Below, one piece after another: positions 24,474-33,940 of a stretch of 64,000 nucleotides of DNA. The position numbers were made by a program, and so were the translations under genes. How positions within the stretch are numbered: the stretch's first letter is position 1; every line of letters starts with the position of its first letter. Source of the DNA: Microvirga sp. VF16 (lineage in GTDB: Bacteria > Pseudomonadota > Alphaproteobacteria > Rhizobiales > Beijerinckiaceae). A model generated the notes under the pieces. That model did not search any database and was not told the origin of the DNA. It saw only the letters and a program-made list of their open reading frames with translations. The stretch spans positions 1,860,001 through 1,924,000 of the forward strand of contig NZ_CP069354.1 of assembly GCF_016864375.1 (NCBI RefSeq). Direction: 5' to 3'.

Positions 24474-27410
24474 TTAGGCAGCCTCGGCCTCTCTCCACAA
24501 GTCAAGCTGCTTGGGCTCATCCACCTGATCTGCAAAAGCGAGTTTGCGGAGGTTCTCCAGTGCCTCGAAGTCTGACCCAGCGGAAGCGAGATCGCCGTCG
24601 AGGTCGATCCCGCTAAAGGTCTTTGAAACTGGGAGAACCTCCAGAACCGCTTCGAGAGCAGCAAAGAATGACGGCTCAGTATTGACCTTAGTCTTCTCTA
24701 GCATCTCGCGGGCAGCTTGCAGCGTACGGGTGCGGCCAATGTTGGCTGCGTGGTGGATCGCATCTATCATGGCACGGGAGCCATCCGAGGGACCCAGCGC
24801 TCCCTTTGCTGCGCGCCGCGCGCTGTCCCAAAGTACAAGGTCACTCCCTTTTTTCTCGGCGAGCACACCAACAATCTGGGTATCAAGATCAACGCCGACT
24901 GCGCGGGCAAGCCGAAGAGCCTCATCATAGGGGAAGACGGGAGCCCGGAATGCATCCCAGGCAAGCACAAACCATGACGTTAATGAGTCCAGTTCGGCAC
25001 TGGCTTTCATATGGGTGAGTTGCTCCAGCCTCCACCGTTTCACCTCCCTCCTTGCAGCCTCTAGTGCGTCCTCGGGTGTCACAGCGTAAGGATCAAATGC
25101 CTCCTCAAACATTTCAGCCTGCTTGCGACGGCGCAGTGCCTCTGGCTGTGGGCGAGGTGTTCCTCGTTTCAGAGGCCAGTGCCGAGAGAACTCCTCCAGT
25201 GCTGGACCAAAGCTCGCGAGATAGAGATCAACTCCGGAAATGCCCGACTGCTGGAACTCGGCCACACGAGCACGCACGGCTCGTGCAACAATTGGCTCCA
25301 CGTCCTCCCAGTAGCTTGTCTCAGTATGGGCGACATCATCAACGCGGGGACGACAAACCAAGAAAATAGTCGAGTTCGCCGCCGATTTGTCCATAATGTG
25401 CAGTGATCCTTCGGCTTCGGTGTTAATCGGCCAAGAAGCCGAAATGGAGAATCCCGCTTGCATTAGTCCAGTTGTGAGCGCATCCCACGCTCCCGTTGCC
25501 TTATGCGTGAACATGAGGGTCATCACGCCGCTGGGCTTCAGAACACGGCGGCACTCTTCGAAAATGCGCGCCATGCGTTCCTGGTAGTCGCGACCTGCAA
25601 GCCTCTTGGCTCCTTTCTGACCGGCAAATTTCGCTGGATTTGCGACGGCTTCGCTTTCTTTGTCTGTCAAGTGGCGCGTAAAGAATTCGGGAACAACCCG
25701 ACCTGCCGTCCTTTTGAGCCAGACGTAGAAAAAGTCGGATAACTCGGCGTACATAACGTTGTCATAGTATGGCGGGTCCATGACAACTATATCAACCGAC
25801 TGATCCTCGATATGATCAAGTGTATCACCGGGCTTGCCGGTTACTGTTACGAGGGGCGGTTTGAACTCAGATTGGAGGGGCTCCGAGAGAAGATCAGGAG
25901 CGGTTACGGCATCCGGCCTCGCAAGCTGTATCAGTTCATCTATGCACTTCGCCGTCTTACGAAGGCACCAATCATAACCGTGGCCTTCCGCGACCGGGAC
26001 CATTTCGCAGAAGGACCAGCAGAAAGCGAAATCGTGTCGGTCAAAAATTGACCGGACCGTTTGCTTGCGAACGTCCCACCGACATGAGCGATTGTTATAG
26101 TTTATCATCGTATCGAGAGCGAGGGCCAGATAAACGAATGCCGCTCTCGTTATTTCTGAAAGGCCCTTTGCTTCTTCCTCGGCGAGCAGTTCACGGAAGG
26201 TTTCCACGGCAGTGCCATGACCGAGAAGCTGACGCGGGGAAAAGAGATCGCGCCAATATGGCATTCCATATTGAATGGGTCGGTCATCGTTGCTTTGCTC
26301 TGGAAACCGCTCGGTCGGTATAATGTCCAGCGCATCCCATTCCAACATCTTATCGGCAAGGTGAGCATCGACCCTAGCTTCTTCCTCGTCGCCAGCACGC
26401 GGGGCGCGATAACTACGCACCCATTTGTCACGTCCCCGCTTACCTGCTTTCGTACGAGTTTCTATACGGCGCTTTGACACGACGCAGTACAATTGGTCGC
26501 CCATCCTGCCTGCCTGCGCCTGCGCCTTGATCTCGCTTCCGTCAATAACTCGCCCGCAGTCTGGGAAGGGACAGATGCCGTCGCCATCGGATACAGTCCC
26601 AGCGGACTGCATACTCAATGAATTGACAACCTCGAACTCACAAATTCGGTTTGTAGAGCCCGGCCCACTGTCGCACTTAGGCAATAGGCGTGCTCCAATC
26701 CCATCTGGGGTCAACCGCCAATTGGGCGACAGAGGGACGATCCCATCGCAGTAAGGGCAGGTAACGGTACGGGTCCAAAGATGCGTAAGGGTGATGTTGT
26801 CAGGTGCTTCCGGTTGCGGAAAGTACGAGGAAAGAGATGCTCGAAGCCGGGTGCTGAACGACTGAGCTAAGTTCTGGAAATGGTCCTTGAGGGCTGGACC
26901 GAATTTAACTGGCCACTCAACAGTCCCTTTTTGGATGAGTGCAGCTACTGGATTAAGGTCATTGGATAGGACGTTTAATCCGAGACGTGCAGCCTCGAAG
27001 GGTATGCTACCACCACCCGCAGTAGGGTCCAGCACAACCGGAGAGGAAGATACCATCTCCCTTTTAAGATAGTTGCGGTCGGAGGTGTTTAGGTTGTGCG
27101 AGAACGCTCGATTGTAATCGTAAGGGTTATCGACGCGTACACCTGTTTTCCGCGCCGTAATAATCTTACGTCTCGCTGCTACGGGATCACCATGGATTCC
27201 GAGGGCGTGTAGAAAGTCACTTCGGCTTGCATCCGCAGGCAATAACGAGCCTAGAATTGCAGCGCGCGATGCGACCAGTGGACGGCGTGCCCACCAGACG
27301 TGAAGATAATAGACCGGAGGAAGCTCCTGGAGCGAGCGGCGTTCGCGTGCGCTTTCCTCTCCAAGCGCAGCAATCGGCAACCAGCGTTCAATAAGGCGGG
27401 TGTCGGTCAT
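24474..27410 (-). CDS. DUF1156 adenine-specific DNA methylase (COG1743 type)
   Basis: A 978-residue methyltransferase. The DUF1156 N-terminus (residues about 5-60, IERWLPIAALGEESARERR...LHVWWARRPLVASRAA) is followed by the SAM motif VVLDPTAGGGSIPFEA (DPTAGGG 128-134) and zinc-ribbon-like cysteines (CPYC about 217-220, and CPFPDC). The catalytic motif IV is DPPYYDN at about 541-547, typical of N6-adenine methylation. A C-terminal region of about 300 residues is specific to the family. In such cassettes the methylase is thought to mark self DNA. It starts 17 bases after the 161-aa gene. Confidence 0.88.
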   Translation of the reverse strand: MTDTRLIERWLPIAALGEESARERRSLQELPPVYYLHVWWARRPLVASRAAILGSLLPADASRSDFLHALGIHGDPVAARRKIITARKTGVRVDNPYDYNRAFSHNLNTSDRNYLKREMVSSSPVVLDPTAGGGSIPFEAARLGLNVLSNDLNPVAALIQKGTVEWPVKFGPALKDHFQNLAQSFSTRLRASLSSYFPQPEAPDNITLTHLWTRTVTCPYCDGIVPLSPNWRLTPDGIGARLLPKCDSGPGSTNRICEFEVVNSLSMQSAGTVSDGDGICPFPDCGRVIDGSEIKAQAQAGRMGDQLYCVVSKRRIETRTKAGKRGRDKWVRSYRAPRAGDEEEARVDAHLADKMLEWDALDIIPTERFPEQSNDDRPIQYGMPYWRDLFSPRQLLGHGTAVETFRELLAEEEAKGLSEITRAAFVYLALALDTMINYNNRSCRWDVRKQTVRSIFDRHDFAFCWSFCEMVPVAEGHGYDWCLRKTAKCIDELIQLARPDAVTAPDLLSEPLQSEFKPPLVTVTGKPGDTLDHIEDQSVDIVVMDPPYYDNVMYAELSDFFYVWLKRTAGRVVPEFFTRHLTDKESEAVANPAKFAGQKGAKRLAGRDYQERMARIFEECRRVLKPSGVMTLMFTHKATGAWDALTTGLMQAGFSISASWPINTEAEGSLHIMDKSAANSTIFLVCRPRVDDVAHTETSYWEDVEPIVARAVRARVAEFQQSGISGVDLYLASFGPALEEFSRHWPLKRGTPRPQPEALRRRKQAEMFEEAFDPYAVTPEDALEAARREVKRWRLEQLTHMKASAELDSLTSWFVLAWDAFRAPVFPYDEALRLARAVGVDLDTQIVGVLAEKKGSDLVLWDSARRAAKGALGPSDGSRAMIDAIHHAANIGRTRTLQAAREMLEKTKVNTEPSFFAALEAVLEVLPVSKTFSGIDLDGDLASAGSDFEALENLRKLAFADQVDEPKQLDLWREAEAA

Positions 27411-27427
27411 AATTCTTCTTCGTTGTT

Positions 27428-27913
27428 TCAGACGCGTTTGGGGTCGGTGAGCAGGTAACGTAGTGCCGTAAGTACTCTGCGTGGGTTCTTGCGGTGCATC
27501 GCCATGCCGAGCCAGTAGGCAGCTTCTTCACGCCCCATAGCCTCTATGCCTTCGGCAACTGCTCGCATAGCATCGCGCGAACGCATCGGGGCAAGAGTTC
27601 GGAATAGCAGACCAAGCATGAGTGCAAGGTCTTCTTCAATCCGGTGCCCCTCCTTACGCTCGGCTTCATGGCCGGTAAGCCGCACGCCAGCTTGGGACAG
27701 CCGCCGGAGCACGCGGTGCTCAATGAGTTCGAGGTTGCGCCCTCTTAGGCCCGCGACTCGGGTTGCCGTAGTGATATGAGGCGAGGCGAGCGAAGGGAGT
27801 TGCCAGACCTCGATTTCGGTATCTCCAGGACCATGACGCCGGACCCGTAATTCGTATATCGGGGCAGTCTGGGTCGTCACCATGCCCTCGATCCTTCTCA
27901 GTCGAGCCGTCAT
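27428..27913 (-). CDS. Unknown 161-aa protein of the defence operon
   Basis: A 161-residue basic protein I cannot assign. The N-terminal half is beta-rich (IYELRVRRHGPGDTEIEVWQLPS), then helices with LIEHRVLRRLSQAGV, and a C-terminal helical part (DAMRAVAEGIEAMGREEAAYWLGMAMHRKNPRRVLTALR, shown in pieces). It overlaps the ATPase gene by 4 bases (ATGA) and sits 17 bases before the methylase gene. This conserved-looking position between ATPase and methylase suggests an adaptor or regulatory subunit. No enzymatic motif seen. Confidence 0.7.
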   Translation of the reverse strand: MTARLRRIEGMVTTQTAPIYELRVRRHGPGDTEIEVWQLPSLASPHITTATRVAGLRGRNLELIEHRVLRRLSQAGVRLTGHEAERKEGHRIEEDLALMLGLLFRTLAPMRSRDAMRAVAEGIEAMGREEAAYWLGMAMHRKNPRRVLTALRYLLTDPKRV

Positions 27914-30900
27914 GCCTTTGCCTCCGCAGTAGCCTCGACATAAGCCGCTCCCGTCGCAAACCGGGTTAGCTGCTCGGTGAGCTTCTCCGTACCCTCACTA
28001 GACACGGGGAGCCCTTCGCTGAAGGTTATCTCGAAGCGGGCTTCTAGTGTCTTCTCCGAGGCAGCACGCAGTTGCGGGTCGAGGAAGTCCTTCAAGGGCT
28101 GAGCGTCCGTTGGCGTTCCCTCGTACCTGACCTCAATGGTGCTTCCGCCGGTAGTTTCATAGCCCCCTTCAAGATGCACTTTCTTGGCATCGGCTCCGCG
28201 AACGGCAGCAACGACGCCAATCAAGCGGAAGGCGTCACCTGCATCGAACATCCGGATGGTAAGTTGGCCAAGCCGCTCAACACGCTTAGCCTGCGCTTGC
28301 TCCCAGAGCCGGATGAGCGCTTCACGCAGTGGCCCCTCTGCTGTGAACCGAGACTGCCCGTTCGACTGCGATGCTCCAGGACTGCTCCCCGTATCGGTAT
28401 CAAACGGCTTCTGCGGCTGCCCTCCGAGCCCTGGCCCTGTATCTCCGGCTCCAGATGGGGCCGGGCCAGTTTCAGGTTTCCCTGGTTCTCCGGCAGGCTT
28501 GGGTGCTGGACGAGGCCAAATGCCATGCTCGACGGCATAGGCCATGGTGAAGACGCTGGCCTGCTCATCAATGGCGATGCTCGTGTGGGGATCACTCTTA
28601 CCATAGAGCAGGTCGCCTCGCCGGTAGACGTATTCTCCCTGCTCGATCCCACGCCGGATACCCTTCAGGAACACATCATCCCCGATAAGGATTGGCAGGG
28701 TTGGATCGCGACGGAATTCGTCGCGCAGGGCAGCCGTTGTGATCTGGCCGCGTTTCAGAGGTGTCCGGTCGCGGATATAGGCCGGAGCATCCGGCTCATC
28801 CTCGGGCGCGCGCAGTTTCCGGAATTCCCGGAGTGCCCGGACAACCTGCTGTTGGCCAGAGCCGGGCTTTTCGGAGGCCGAATGAATGTCTAGCGCGCTG
28901 TGGGCCAGATCAACCGTCGCCCCGGTAGCACGGGTCTTGCTAGGATAGAAGACATGCCGGAAACATTGCTGGATGGCGATAGCCACCTCGGTCTCGGACC
29001 GAGCTTCATACTCTCGAACCTTTGCCTGTTGGTGCTCGGCCAGTTCACTCAGGCGCTCTGGTGACTTCAACTCGCGAAGTGCCAGCCGACGAGCCATCTT
29101 CTGACGCATGTCGTCGATGCGACCATCATCGGCCACCACGAAGACAAGATTATTCCGCAGCGCTCGGAGGCTGCCACCCTCCGATCCTTTCCGCTCATAG
29201 ATGCGGCCCACGAGATCGGGCACATTGTCTGCACCGACCCCAACGCTGCACGCATCCTGAGAAAGCAAGACCAGCAGGGGGCGACCGCTTCCGACCTCAT
29301 CGGGCACATCCCATGGCCCACCAGGAAACGGCACGGCCTCCATCGTCGAACCCGCGAAGATGCCCTTGATACGGTCGTTCAGTTGCGCTCGTAACTCACC
29401 AGGGTCAACATTCTGCTCTTGCCGACGAATGACCTGGGTGAGGTTTGCCTCAGCCAGAAAGCGCATCGGCGCACCAGGGCGATCATCGAGGTATGCCGAC
29501 TGGCTAATGAACTTCTGTCGGGCCGACTCAATGAAGCTTATGTCGATCTGGGGACCAAGAAGCGCGAAACGAAGGTGCTCGGGTGTAACTCCCTTTAGCT
29601 GATCATTGAAGGCCAGCGTATGCATGAAGGCAGTTCGCGCGACATAGATTGCGTACGGCGGAAGGCCCCGGAACTGATCTTCGTCGATTTCCTGGGCAAG
29701 CGCCTTCTTATCCCCTTCTCCAGCAACATCGTTGCGGATGGCGGGCACATACATGGATTGTCCGAGACGGGTGACGATCTCCTGCCGGATCGGCTCATAG
29801 CCGGGATCAATGTGGTGCAGGTGGATCGCCGTTGCATCCCCAGGTCGTGTGGCCCAGAGCCTCCCAACCGTCCGCCCGAGGAGACGCAGCATTCCACGAA
29901 CCCGCTGGAAGTTTGCCAGTGTGGCGGTCTTCGCTGTGAAGGTCTCCAGGACATCTGGGTGCAGCGGGTAACTTGCCATGAAGTCAGCCACCGTCTGCGC
30001 CTTCCCGGCTTCCGGCGACAAGGATGCCTTATGGTCATGCCACAGTGCTCGGTAGTTCTCCACCGCCTGACTTGCCCCCTGAGCATCAATTCGCTCAAAG
30101 AGGCGGCGCAGAATGACCTGAACGGTCTCGTCATCTTCCGTTGGGTTAAGGAGTGTTGCCTTACGGGCTGAGACGCTCTCCGCCTCGGCCATCTTATCGG
30201 CGATGAATTGGTTCTCGTTGCCGTAGGCATCCGATGCCCGACCATCTTTGCCGACCGCAAGGGTATAGACGAGGGCGGCGCGTGGCGAGGACTCGACCGC
30301 TTTGAAAAGGGAGGTCAGGAAGGCGGTGAGTTGGTCGCGAGCCCCGGAACGTCCTTGGATTTTGCGGAGGTAAATCGACAACTCGTCCAAGAGGATGAGA
30401 GCGGGACGATCAGCAAATAACTCTGCCAACGTCTCGGCACCGGGAGCCATACCCTCCTCATCTGATGCTCGGACGCGCTCATACCCCTCCTTCCCAGCGA
30501 GTGCATAGGCGATCTCACCCCACGGGGTATAAGCCAGAACACCGTCGCCCATACGTCGCCCATTAGCCGGGTCAGCATTTTCGCCATCGAAGGCTGCAAC
30601 CCTTACCTCCTCTCGGGGGAGAAGTTCAGGACTGATGAACTCACCATAGTCGTTAATTCCCTGCATCCCTCGCGCAGCATGGACGAGAGCTATGAGCCCA
30701 TGCGTCTTGCCGCCGCCGAAGCTGGTATCGAGACGGAAAATGGCGCTTACGGCCCCACCTGCTCCTGAAAGCCGAGCGCAGACGTTAGCCAGTAGGCTCT
30801 TCAGACCACGGGTCGGGTAGGTGTTACGGAAGAACCGAACTGGGTCGGAGTACTCGACCGGGCCACCGCCTCGGATGACGTGCGACAGGTCCGCCGCAAA

Positions 30901-30975
30901 ATCCGCGTCGCTGGCAGTTCCAGCAAGAACATCGGCACGGGGAACGCAAAGATCGAAGATTGTCTGGGCACTCAT
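27910..30975 (-). CDS. DUF499 ATPase (COG1483 type) of the defence operon
   Basis: A 1,021-residue P-loop ATPase. Walker A is in RLDTSFGGGKTHGL (FGGGKTH 86-92) and Walker B is ALILLDELSIYL (LLDEL about 195-199), the pattern of DUF499/COG1483 proteins. A long helical middle region follows, and a C-terminal part after a Pro/Gly-rich linker (PAPKPAGEPGKPETGPAPSG). These ATPases are consistently encoded with DUF1156 methylases and SNF2 helicases in predicted anti-phage islands. It is the first gene of the leftward operon, with a 240-bp divergent gap upstream. No strong ribosome site precedes the ATG at 30975. Confidence 0.88.
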   Translation of the reverse strand: MSAQTIFDLCVPRADVLAGTASDADFAADLSHVIRGGGPVEYSDPVRFFRNTYPTRGLKSLLANVCARLSGAGGAVSAIFRLDTSFGGGKTHGLIALVHAARGMQGINDYGEFISPELLPREEVRVAAFDGENADPANGRRMGDGVLAYTPWGEIAYALAGKEGYERVRASDEEGMAPGAETLAELFADRPALILLDELSIYLRKIQGRSGARDQLTAFLTSLFKAVESSPRAALVYTLAVGKDGRASDAYGNENQFIADKMAEAESVSARKATLLNPTEDDETVQVILRRLFERIDAQGASQAVENYRALWHDHKASLSPEAGKAQTVADFMASYPLHPDVLETFTAKTATLANFQRVRGMLRLLGRTVGRLWATRPGDATAIHLHHIDPGYEPIRQEIVTRLGQSMYVPAIRNDVAGEGDKKALAQEIDEDQFRGLPPYAIYVARTAFMHTLAFNDQLKGVTPEHLRFALLGPQIDISFIESARQKFISQSAYLDDRPGAPMRFLAEANLTQVIRRQEQNVDPGELRAQLNDRIKGIFAGSTMEAVPFPGGPWDVPDEVGSGRPLLVLLSQDACSVGVGADNVPDLVGRIYERKGSEGGSLRALRNNLVFVVADDGRIDDMRQKMARRLALRELKSPERLSELAEHQQAKVREYEARSETEVAIAIQQCFRHVFYPSKTRATGATVDLAHSALDIHSASEKPGSGQQQVVRALREFRKLRAPEDEPDAPAYIRDRTPLKRGQITTAALRDEFRRDPTLPILIGDDVFLKGIRRGIEQGEYVYRRGDLLYGKSDPHTSIAIDEQASVFTMAYAVEHGIWPRPAPKPAGEPGKPETGPAPSGAGDTGPGLGGQPQKPFDTDTGSSPGASQSNGQSRFTAEGPLREALIRLWEQAQAKRVERLGQLTIRMFDAGDAFRLIGVVAAVRGADAKKVHLEGGYETTGGSTIEVRYEGTPTDAQPLKDFLDPQLRAASEKTLEARFEITFSEGLPVSSEGTEKLTEQLTRFATGAAYVEATAEAKA

Positions 30976-31215
30976 TTGACTGGCGTAAGCAAGAGTTCGG
31001 GTCCGACGAGGTCGTTAACGGCCTCCCGGCGCTCCCACTCACGCAGACGCACAGGTCGTTGCCCGCAAACTCCCCCAAACCTGATTTGTGCATGGAGGAA
31101 GGCTCAATGTCGAGCCTGCGTACAACATTACACCTAACGCACGGCAGAAATTAGTAGACAGATTTGAAAGTCATGAGAGTCTCGAATCATCTGAGGCAGT
31201 CATGGAGCCCGCCAT

Positions 31216-32373
31216 TTGATCCAGTCGTCTGCAAGTAAATTACTGAAACCTCGGCCTTTTTCAGGCTGGTCTTTGGACGCGGCTGTCGAATTTGATGCTT
31301 CCTGCCAATCCTTTCTCAGTTTTCTCTTTTGCGCCCCTCCGCTGAAACGACAGGCTGTGTTCTCTGCCTTCGCAGTTCTTGCCCGAGAGGGGGCCGAACG
31401 GCTTGCGGCGCACCTCCATTTTCTCGCGCCGGGCGATTGCCATCCTCGCCAGGACCCCAGGAAGCAGATCGCACGGGCACTGATGGTTACCTCGCGGGCC
31501 AGGGATATCGTCCGCGCTGCTTTTGGGCGTGTCCCGGACGGCTTCCTGGGTATCCTTCGTCGTCTTGGTGATAGCCCGCTTCCTGACCCCGCTCAGTACT
31601 GGACGCTTTATGAGACCCTAAGCAACCGCGAACATCGCTATCGAGCGCGGGCTTTGATGCAGCGCAGCGGTCCAATCAGCGCCAAGCACGTCGAGATCGT
31701 ACACCGTCTCGATCCCGTCCTTGTTCACTTGAACATCCTGGACCGCATTCACAGCGTGGATCACATTGAGAGCGCGAACGCTGCCCTTGCGCTGATCCGG
31801 AGGGTAGTCTCGACTGCTTCTGATCAGGCTATTCGCCAGTCAGTCGAACACCTCCAGCCTAAGACCGACCTCGCGACTTTTTTCACTCGCTGGCTGAGCA
31901 AGATGGATCAGCCACCGGCTGTGCCGCCAATCCCGAAGAACGATCCCGATTTCGCGGTGCTGACGACGGGTGAGGCGATGATTGCACTCGGGCGGCGCTA
32001 TCAAAATTGCGCTGCTCAACAGGTCCCGCTCGTGGCAACGGGATCACATGCTTACGTTGAGTGGCTCCATGAGCCTGGAGCAATCGCGGATTGCCGCTAT
32101 ACGACGGACGGACGGTTCGTGCTCGTCGATATCTTTGTCCATAGAAACGGTCGGCCCAGCCCAGCGCTCTGTGCCACCGTCCGTCGCAAGCTCGCAGCAC
32201 GGGGAATCCCGGCTCTTTCCCCTGGCGATGGCTGCCCTCGTGTGCGCGACGTTCTTCATCTGCTCGGGCTTTGGGACACAGTCGGCGACCTGGGTTTCGA
32301 GCACGAAGCCGACATGGAGGAGGGTCTGGCTGCCTTGGAAGCGGAGCTTTCGGAGACAGTCCGCGCTGCATGA
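31216..32373 (+). CDS. Unknown 385-aa island protein
   Basis: A 385-residue protein of unknown function, divergent from the defence operon. The only start in the open frame is TTG 31216, as a stop at 31192 closes the frame upstream. It is largely helical (FAVLAREGAERLAAHLHFL; HIESANAALALIRRVV). A C-terminal segment, GEAMIALGRRYQNCAAQQVPLVATGSHAYVEW, with a G-x-x-Y-x-N-C pattern vaguely recalls PcfJ-like proteins, but the link is weak. It overlaps or abuts the next gene, suggesting an operon of small membrane proteins. Confidence 0.6.
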   Translation: MIQSSASKLLKPRPFSGWSLDAAVEFDASCQSFLSFLFCAPPLKRQAVFSAFAVLAREGAERLAAHLHFLAPGDCHPRQDPRKQIARALMVTSRARDIVRAAFGRVPDGFLGILRRLGDSPLPDPAQYWTLYETLSNREHRYRARALMQRSGPISAKHVEIVHRLDPVLVHLNILDRIHSVDHIESANAALALIRRVVSTASDQAIRQSVEHLQPKTDLATFFTRWLSKMDQPPAVPPIPKNDPDFAVLTTGEAMIALGRRYQNCAAQQVPLVATGSHAYVEWLHEPGAIADCRYTTDGRFVLVDIFVHRNGRPSPALCATVRRKLAARGIPALSPGDGCPRVRDVLHLLGLWDTVGDLGFEHEADMEEGLAALEAELSETVRAA

Positions 32374-32417
32374 GCCCGTCACAAACCGGCTTTACACCAC
32401 CGTGTTGGGAAGACCTC

Positions 32418-32921
32418 ATGCCTCAAGCCAGCCTCATTGCACTCCTGATCCTCGTCCTCGTGATCCCCTGGCGGGGTGCCCATGCCGGGATCATTCTGGC
32501 GGGCGTCGCGTTCTGGATCGCCACAGAGATGGTCGCGCCTGACCGAAAGGAAGTTTCTGCGCAAGCCTCCATAACCCGCACCTTCAACGCGAACGTCCAC
32601 GTAAGCAACGAGCAGGTGAACTTCGATGAGCGGCTCATCACGGCTATCGTCCACAACGGCAGCAACGCGCGTGTTTATGATGTCTGGCTCCGTTGCACCT
32701 TCCAGGTTCCTCAGACGCAGTACAAGGCAACCGATCCGAGTGGCAAGAAGGAGATGATCTCGACTGATTATCACTACAGCTATATCGCCCCAGGCGTAGC
32801 CGAGCAGGTTTCTCTCGTACTGGAACCGCATGGGCTCCTCACGAGGGCGCACCCTTCAAGCTTTTCGTGCGAGCCGCGCTACCAGTACGAGGCGGTAGAC
32901 CTCTTCCAGGCAGGAGGATGA
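32418..32921 (+). CDS. Small membrane-anchored protein
   Basis: A 167-residue protein with two closely spaced N-terminal hydrophobic segments (LIALLILVLVIPW and AGIILAGVAFWIATEM), then a beta-rich domain (NANVHVSNEQVNFDERLITAIVHNGSNARVYDVWLRCTF) like an extracytoplasmic immunoglobulin-type fold. The ATG at 32418 follows GGGAAGACCTC; an alternative ATG at 32370 overlaps the previous stop (ATGA). It overlaps the next gene by 4 bases. The two proteins share the theme N/S-x-x-x-x-L-I-T-x-I-x-V and may be paralogous. Confidence 0.6.
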   Translation: MPQASLIALLILVLVIPWRGAHAGIILAGVAFWIATEMVAPDRKEVSAQASITRTFNANVHVSNEQVNFDERLITAIVHNGSNARVYDVWLRCTFQVPQTQYKATDPSGKKEMISTDYHYSYIAPGVAEQVSLVLEPHGLLTRAHPSSFSCEPRYQYEAVDLFQAGG

Positions 32922-33448
32922 ACCGAGTGGATTCGGATACCGCTCTTCTCGTTTTCTTGGGGGTGTGCCTGATCGGGGTGGTTCTCGTTGGACTGCTGAT
33001 CGTCTTTACCCCGATCATGTCGTGGCTGCTGATCGGAGGTGTTGTCTTCTTGGGTGTCAAGTTCGGGCTTACGCTCTTCGGTCTGAGTGGAGCATCATCA
33101 GATCGCCCCCGCTTGCTCTCGGAAAATTTGGTTTCGAAATCGACGATCTCGATGTCAACCGGGGTCCGACCGGCTGGCCCTGAGCGATTCGCGATCAATG
33201 CAAGCGGTTCGATCAGCAACCACTCTGACCGGCTCATCACGGGCATCAAAGTCTGGTGTCGGGCGGAGGCTCTGCACGGCTCGGATACCGGCTCGGGGAC
33301 CATTCCGGTGGCGGTGAAACCCGGCGAGACACAATCCTTCTCAGGTGAGGTCGCCAACCGGTTCTATGGAATCGCCCAGAGCGGGAAGGTGCTGCGGGTT
33401 GCACCAGAACGCCACTTCTGTCGGGTCGAGCGGCTCATCGAGGGATGA
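32918..33448 (+). CDS. Second membrane-anchored protein, likely paralogue
   Basis: A 176-residue protein starting at ATG 32918 directly after GGCAGGAGG and overlapping the previous stop (ATGA). Two hydrophobic segments (LLVFLGVCLIGVVLVGLLIVF; WLLIGGVVFLGVKFGLTLF) are followed by a soluble domain with NASGSISNHSDRLITGIKVWCR and a cysteine near the C-terminus. The domain resembles the upstream gene's (DERLITAIVHNGS...VWLRC). Function unknown. The two may form a membrane complex. Confidence 0.6.
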   Translation: MNRVDSDTALLVFLGVCLIGVVLVGLLIVFTPIMSWLLIGGVVFLGVKFGLTLFGLSGASSDRPRLLSENLVSKSTISMSTGVRPAGPERFAINASGSISNHSDRLITGIKVWCRAEALHGSDTGSGTIPVAVKPGETQSFSGEVANRFYGIAQSGKVLRVAPERHFCRVERLIEG

Positions 33449-33604
33449 ACTAGAGAACGGGCATCGAAAATGCTGTGCTTCAACCATATCGGCTCTGGTG
33501 CAGCGACTTTACCGAGACGAGGCGCATAGCTATCACCGGCCTGTGCTCGGCTGATTGAGATGGTTCAGCATCCAGAAGACGGGCGTATGATGTAGGGGGT
33601 CTTG

Positions 33605-33940
33605 ATGAGATACGCAGTAGCTGCGCTACTTCTTTGTGTTCCGTGCGCGGCAAGTGCCCAAACCTACCGGCTGAAATGTGAGTATTTCAATGTGCCGGAG
33701 AGTGAACTACTAGACCAAGCATGTTCAGCGAAATCCACAACTCAGAACGGTCAAGATGTGACAGAGTTTCGGATTGGGCGACGTGTAATCCGTATTGCCG
33801 TTCTGGATAGGCAAGGGATTTGGGCGCGGATCACGTTCAATGGTCGTCCGGGAATGCGCTATGAACATGACCGCGAGACATTCTCCTACTCCAGTGCCGA
33901 TCTAACCGAGACCCTCGACACCTCTAGTCTAAAGCGATGA
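33605..33940 (+). CDS. Small secreted protein
   Basis: A 111-residue exported protein. The ATG at 33605 is preceded in frame by TTG 33602. The signal peptide is MRYAVAALLLCVPCAASAQ, with cleavage after ASA. The mature part has a few charged beta-strands and two cysteines, and resembles nothing I know. Its stop overlaps the start of the DUF4424 gene (ATGAGA at 33937), so the two are coupled. Confidence 0.6.
   Translation: MRYAVAALLLCVPCAASAQTYRLKCEYFNVPESELLDQACSAKSTTQNGQDVTEFRIGRRVIRIAVLDRQGIWARITFNGRPGMRYEHDRETFSYSSADLTETLDTSSLKR

Noticed and set aside
30976..31215. Additional small gene in the divergent gap
   Set aside because: Only very short frames without ribosome sites were seen. The 240-bp gap probably holds the two divergent promoters, which I could not place with confidence.
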